Assembly: GCA_023260815.1 (NCBI GenBank)
Contig: JALQUE010000120.1
Location: 1 to 18,398, forward strand
Direction: 5' to 3'
DNA length: 18,398 nt
DNA from: Roseovarius sp.
Lineage (GTDB): Bacteria > Pseudomonadota > Alphaproteobacteria > Rhodobacterales > Rhodobacteraceae
The translations under genes were made by a program, and so were the position numbers. Shown piece after piece: positions 15,114-18,398 of this stretch (position 1 is its first letter; each line of letters starts with the position of its first letter). The notes under the pieces are model-generated. The model was not told where the DNA came from, ran no database searches, and worked only from the letters and a program-made list of their open reading frames with translations.

Positions 15114-16073
15114 ATGTTTGACGATCTCCTTCTCGTGGCCACCGGTCTGTTTCTTCTGTTTGTCGGCGGTGAAGGGCTCGTGCGCGGGTCGGTCGCCCTG
15201 GCGGAACGGCTGGGCATCTCCAAGCTATTGATCGGGCTGGTGATTGTCGGGTTCGGCACCTCGACACCGGAACTGCTGGTGTCGGTCAACGCGGCTCTCG
15301 ACGGCGCGCCCGAGATTGCCTTGGGCAATGTCGTCGGCTCGAACATCGCGAATATCCTGCTGATCATCGGGGTGGCGGCACTCATCGCCCCGATCCTCGG
15401 CTGGGATCGCACGGCCCTGCGCGAGGCGCTGGTGGCCACCCTTGTGTCAGCCGCGACCCTGGCGCTGATGCACGCCGCCATCATCACCCGTGCCCACGGC
15501 ATCGCGATGCTGATGCTTCTGGCTGGCTATCTTCTTGCAAGCTACTGGCTGGAAAGGCGAAATCGGACGGCCAGGACATTCCAGAACGAGGCGGCAGAAT
15601 TCGAGGATATCCCCCTGCCGCGCCCGTGGCTGCCACCCGTCTTGGCACTGGGGGGCATCGCGGCCCTTGTTTTCGGGGCCGACCTGCTGGTCGAGGGGGC
15701 CGTCAACATTGCCCGCGATTTCGGCGTGCCGGATGCGGTCATCGGCCTGTCGTTGGTTGCAATCGGCACATCCCTGCCCGAACTTGCCACCGCCATCGTC
15801 GCCGCGATCCGGCGCCATTCGGATGTGGTTCTGGGCAATGTCATCGGGTCGAATATCTTTAATATCCTTGCGATTCTCGGGGTTACGGTCGTGATCCAAC
15901 CCATCGAGGTCAGCACCCGGTTCCGCGATATCGACGCACCGATCATGCTCGGGGCCAGCCTCCTGCTGCTGGTTCTGCTATGTGCAACCAGACGCATCGG
16001 ACGCCTCTGGGGCGTTCTGATGCTGGCTGTTTACCTGGCCTACATGGCGTTTCTTTTTTCAAGCGGCATGTGA
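15114..16073 (+). CDS. Na+/Ca2+ exchanger family (CaCA) antiporter, YrbG type
   Basis: A 319-residue inner-membrane cation antiporter with the two inverted alpha-repeats of the CaCA superfamily. Alpha-1 is GFGTSTPELL (46-55) followed by GNVVGSNIAN (71-80). Alpha-2 is AIGTSLPELA (216-225) followed by GNVIGSNIFN. The acidic residues in TPEL and LPEL coordinate Ca2+ in solved CaCA structures. About ten membrane helices are expected, with a hydrophilic central loop (RRNRTARTFQNEAAEFEDI). The ATG at 15114 is chosen because AGGA precedes it at 6-base spacing; an in-frame start at 15075 has no such support. It probably exports Ca2+ using Na+ or H+. Its proximity to a calcium-binding RTX protein may be coincidental. 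Confidence 0.95.
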   Translation: MFDDLLLVATGLFLLFVGGEGLVRGSVALAERLGISKLLIGLVIVGFGTSTPELLVSVNAALDGAPEIALGNVVGSNIANILLIIGVAALIAPILGWDRTALREALVATLVSAATLALMHAAIITRAHGIAMLMLLAGYLLASYWLERRNRTARTFQNEAAEFEDIPLPRPWLPPVLALGGIAALVFGADLLVEGAVNIARDFGVPDAVIGLSLVAIGTSLPELATAIVAAIRRHSDVVLGNVIGSNIFNILAILGVTVVIQPIEVSTRFRDIDAPIMLGASLLLLVLLCATRRIGRLWGVLMLAVYLAYMAFLFSSGM

Positions 16074-16119
16074 TCGCGCGCAAGGCCCCGGCACCGATTG
16101 GCGGCGCCACGGCCAGCCA

Positions 16120-17931
16120 TCACTCGAAACACAGCATGACATGCGTACCCGAAGACGAACTTGACATAGAGAACCGCGCGCCAAGCGACTGGCTCCGGCG
16201 CTTCATATTGGCCAGCCCGTGCGATAAATTATCCCCAATCACCAGATCGTCCACCTCGAAACCCACGCCATTGTCGGAAATCCTGATCCTGGTTTCGTCG
16301 ACATAAATCGTGATCGTATCCGCCTGCGCGTGCTTTATCACGTTGGTTATGGCCTCCTGCACGATGCGTGACAGGTTCAGGGCCTGCGACGGGCCAGGGT
16401 TCTGCGGCCGCGGCTCCCCGTGAACCTGCCAGTCGAATTCAATGCCGTTCTCACTCAACAATCCCTCCAGCCGGGTGCGCAACATCCCCAGAAGGGTCAC
16501 CAGGCTGTCGTGGTTTTCCATGCTGTCCAGCATCAGCGCCAGATCCCGCAGCGCATCCTCCAGCGCACGACGGCACCTGTCATCGCCAACGTCATTGCGG
16601 CGCATATAGGACAGCGTACTGACAAGCTGCCCACCGATCCCGTCATGCAAATCCAACATGATACGGTCGCGTTCCGCCACGATGGCCTCGCGCTGCCGGA
16701 TTTCGGCCAGCTCCGCGAAACTGGCCTCCAGCTTGGCAGACTTCTCGATGATCCTCTCATTGAGCGAGACAGTCAGCTCCTCATAGTTGCGCAAGGAATG
16801 GATCAGCCGCGACAGGATCAGCCAGATGCAGGCCAAGGACATCACCAGCGGCATGAAGTGAAACAGGTGCATCGTGCGCAGCGGCGCGTTGATCATTGAC
16901 ATATAAAGCTCATACAAGCCGAGAGCCATCGCAAGGCTGAGACAGGGAAAGAAGATCCCGAAGTCCAGCCCGGTCATGCGGGCCCGATGGACCCACATGA
17001 CCACCAGGACAAGAAACGCCGATGGAATGGTAATCGCCACATTGCCCCACATCGACAGCGCAAAGGCATATTCGGGCGGAAAAAACATCACCCACGCCCC
17101 GAACGCCAGCAAGGCAAGCGCATGCACCGATTCCAGCCAATGCGGCGCGATGCCTATGAACAGGTACAGAAATTTCAGGATGAACAGCACATATAGCGAC
17201 ACCGACAACACCCACATGATCGTCCAAAGCCGATACCCCGTCGGCGTGAAACCATAGCCGAAATGCACCAGCGTGATCAGCGCCGTGGCGCAGGCCAGAC
17301 CCAACCACAGATAGTCGCGCTCCTGCCGCCGAAAGACCCATACCACCAGCAGGGCGACTGCCAGAATACCCATCAACCCCAGACCGAACCGCGCCAGCCC
17401 GGGTCCAAAGAAGGCCCGCACGGACCGATACGGGGCCAGAAGCTTGTTCGGACCATAGAAAAACGGTTGCAGGTCCACCCCCTCGGGCGGCATGCCCCGA
17501 AGCGCAAGGGCGATCTGCACCTCGCCTGTCGCGACCAGAGGTCCGGGCACCGTCACCAGCAAGGGCGTATTCCACAAACGGCGCGGCACCGTATTGGGAT
17601 GCAGCAGCTGCCCATTGACCCAGACATCCAGATTATCGGACAGCTTCGGAAAATACAGCGCGTTCAACACATCGGGCGATGTCGTCTGGCGCAGCGTGAC
17701 GCGCATGTGTTTGGTTTCAGGCTGCGGATCAAAGCGCGTTTGCGAAAAATACGGCAAATCCACCATATCGCCGCGCGCACAGTCCCGATCATCGCACAGC
17801 ATCACCTGCTGCACCATCACACTACCCGGAATCTCATGGATCTGGCCAATGTTCAGCGCAAAGATCACCGCCGTCAGACCGGCGACCCAAGCAAACACGC
17901 CGGCACCATTACTCAGCGCGCGACGGATCAC
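16120..17931 (-). CDS. Sensor histidine kinase with 7TM sensory region (HisKA_3/NarL-partner type)
   Basis: A 603-residue membrane sensor kinase. An N-terminal signal anchor (about 10-30) is followed by a periplasmic sensory domain (about 30-170) resembling the extracellular domain of 7TMR-DISM proteins, with a small Cys pair (MLCDDRDCARGD). Then come seven hydrophobic helices (about 175-385), a coiled-coil linker (LTVSLNERIIEKSAKLEASFAELAEIRQRE) and the HisKA_3 dimerisation domain with phospho-accepting His429 in DLHDGIGGQL. The HATPase domain has the N-box around Asn530 (QEAITNVIKH), G1 box DNGVG (553-557) and a late GLANMKRRSQSLGA G2 box. The start is GTG, overlapping the response-regulator stop (GTGA), so the pair is co-translated. 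The stimulus is unknown; 7TMR-DISM domains are thought to bind carbohydrates or other small ligands. Confidence 0.93.
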   Translation of the reverse strand: MIRRALSNGAGVFAWVAGLTAVIFALNIGQIHEIPGSVMVQQVMLCDDRDCARGDMVDLPYFSQTRFDPQPETKHMRVTLRQTTSPDVLNALYFPKLSDNLDVWVNGQLLHPNTVPRRLWNTPLLVTVPGPLVATGEVQIALALRGMPPEGVDLQPFFYGPNKLLAPYRSVRAFFGPGLARFGLGLMGILAVALLVVWVFRRQERDYLWLGLACATALITLVHFGYGFTPTGYRLWTIMWVLSVSLYVLFILKFLYLFIGIAPHWLESVHALALLAFGAWVMFFPPEYAFALSMWGNVAITIPSAFLVLVVMWVHRARMTGLDFGIFFPCLSLAMALGLYELYMSMINAPLRTMHLFHFMPLVMSLACIWLILSRLIHSLRNYEELTVSLNERIIEKSAKLEASFAELAEIRQREAIVAERDRIMLDLHDGIGGQLVSTLSYMRRNDVGDDRCRRALEDALRDLALMLDSMENHDSLVTLLGMLRTRLEGLLSENGIEFDWQVHGEPRPQNPGPSQALNLSRIVQEAITNVIKHAQADTITIYVDETRIRISDNGVGFEVDDLVIGDNLSHGLANMKRRSQSLGARFSMSSSSSGTHVMLCFE

Positions 17932-18398
17932 AGGAACCCTTTCTTCGAGGCCCGCGCGACGGCCTCCATGTTCGAGCTCACCTCGAGCTTGCGGTAGATT
18001 GACGTGATGTGGTTGCCCACCGTCCCGGTGCTGATACCCAGTTGTATCGCGATCTCGTGGCGCTTGTATCCACGGGACACCGCCTGCAAAATCTGGGTTT
18101 CACGCTCGGTCAGCGGCGACACCCCCGCAAGCGCACCGCGCATGCCCCGATCCTTGACCACCGCCAGAAGATGCCGGGCGATACCGGGGCTGATCGGGCT
18201 GCCACCGTCCAGAACGGACAGGATATCGGTGCCGATCTGATCCAGAGCCCCGCCTTTGAGGACATAGCCCTTGGCACCGGCCTGAATCGCCTCCATGACG
18301 CGGGCCTCATCCCCGAAGATCGACACGACCAGCGCATCGACGTGCCAATCGGCGGCAGCACAGGCGCGCACGGCCTCGATCCCGGAGCCGTCGGGCAA
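17928..18398 (-). CDS. NarL/FixJ-type response regulator, N-terminus cut by window edge
   Basis: The visible 156 residues cover the last part of the receiver domain (LPDGSGIEAVRACA, then ALVVSIFGDEARVMEAIQAGAKGYVLKGG with the conserved receiver Lys) and a complete LuxR-type DNA-binding domain (LTERETQILQAVSRGYKRHEIAIQLGISTGTVGNHITSIYRKL). The frame is still open at the right edge. The first 50-60 residues, including the phospho-accepting Asp, lie beyond it, so the apparent TTG start at the edge is not real. It is the likely partner of the kinase encoded immediately downstream with a 4-base overlap. Target genes are not visible; the neighbouring exchanger gene is a possible but unproven candidate. 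Confidence 0.93.
   Translation of the reverse strand: MPDGSGIEAVRACAAADWHVDALVVSIFGDEARVMEAIQAGAKGYVLKGGALDQIGTDILSVLDGGSPISPGIARHLLAVVKDRGMRGALAGVSPLTERETQILQAVSRGYKRHEIAIQLGISTGTVGNHITSIYRKLEVSSNMEAVARASKKGFL

Noticed and set aside
16074..16119. Possible terminator between the exchanger and kinase genes
   Set aside because: GC-rich with short palindromes such as GGCGCC, but I found no stem followed by a T-run.

Overview
The window is GC-rich, gene-dense bacterial DNA with tight 4-base (ATGA or GTGA) gene overlaps. A Tat-exported substrate-binding protein, a fused double-ATPase ABC protein, a Hint-domain/RTX protein opening with a 'SFKVIYLG' motif, an ExoD-family protein and a DesK/NarL-type two-component pair together suggest an alphaproteobacterium, most likely Rhodobacterales (Roseobacter group). 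This assignment is inference from family composition and codon use. I see no rRNA, tRNA, IS element, phage gene or CRISPR array.

Left third (1-8212): the start of a LysR-type regulator (minus strand, running off the left edge) lies divergent to a six-gene plus-strand operon. The operon holds a Tat-targeted peptide/opine-type solute-binding protein, two Dpp-type permeases, one fused double-NBD ATPase, an allophanate hydrolase (AtzF type, amidase domain plus C-terminal domain joined by a Pro-Ala repeat linker) and a RidA/YjgF-family protein. The genes overlap or lie within 22 bases of each other, so they look co-transcribed. The layout suggests import of a nitrogen compound that is broken down to allophanate and then to ammonia and CO2. 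No urea carboxylase, biuret hydrolase or cyanuric acid hydrolase is visible, so the step feeding allophanate is open.

Middle (8219-10424): a second amidase-signature enzyme is encoded tail to tail with the RidA gene, 6 bases apart. A TetR-family regulator lies upstream of it on the same strand. The amidase is a candidate for the missing upstream hydrolase. The gap in front of the amidase and the gap behind the TetR start carry dyad-like motifs that could be operators.

Right (10757-13783): a 1008-residue mosaic protein carries two RTX-like Gly-Asp calcium-binding blocks flanking a predicted beta-propeller, followed by a C-terminal Hint (Hedgehog/intein-type) domain that begins at a Cys. It is probably extracellular.

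Far right (13922-18398): on the minus strand are a 100-residue membrane protein and an ExoD-family membrane protein. A CaCA-family Na+/Ca2+ exchanger is on the plus strand. A 7TM histidine kinase and its NarL-type response regulator follow on the minus strand, with the regulator cut by the right edge.
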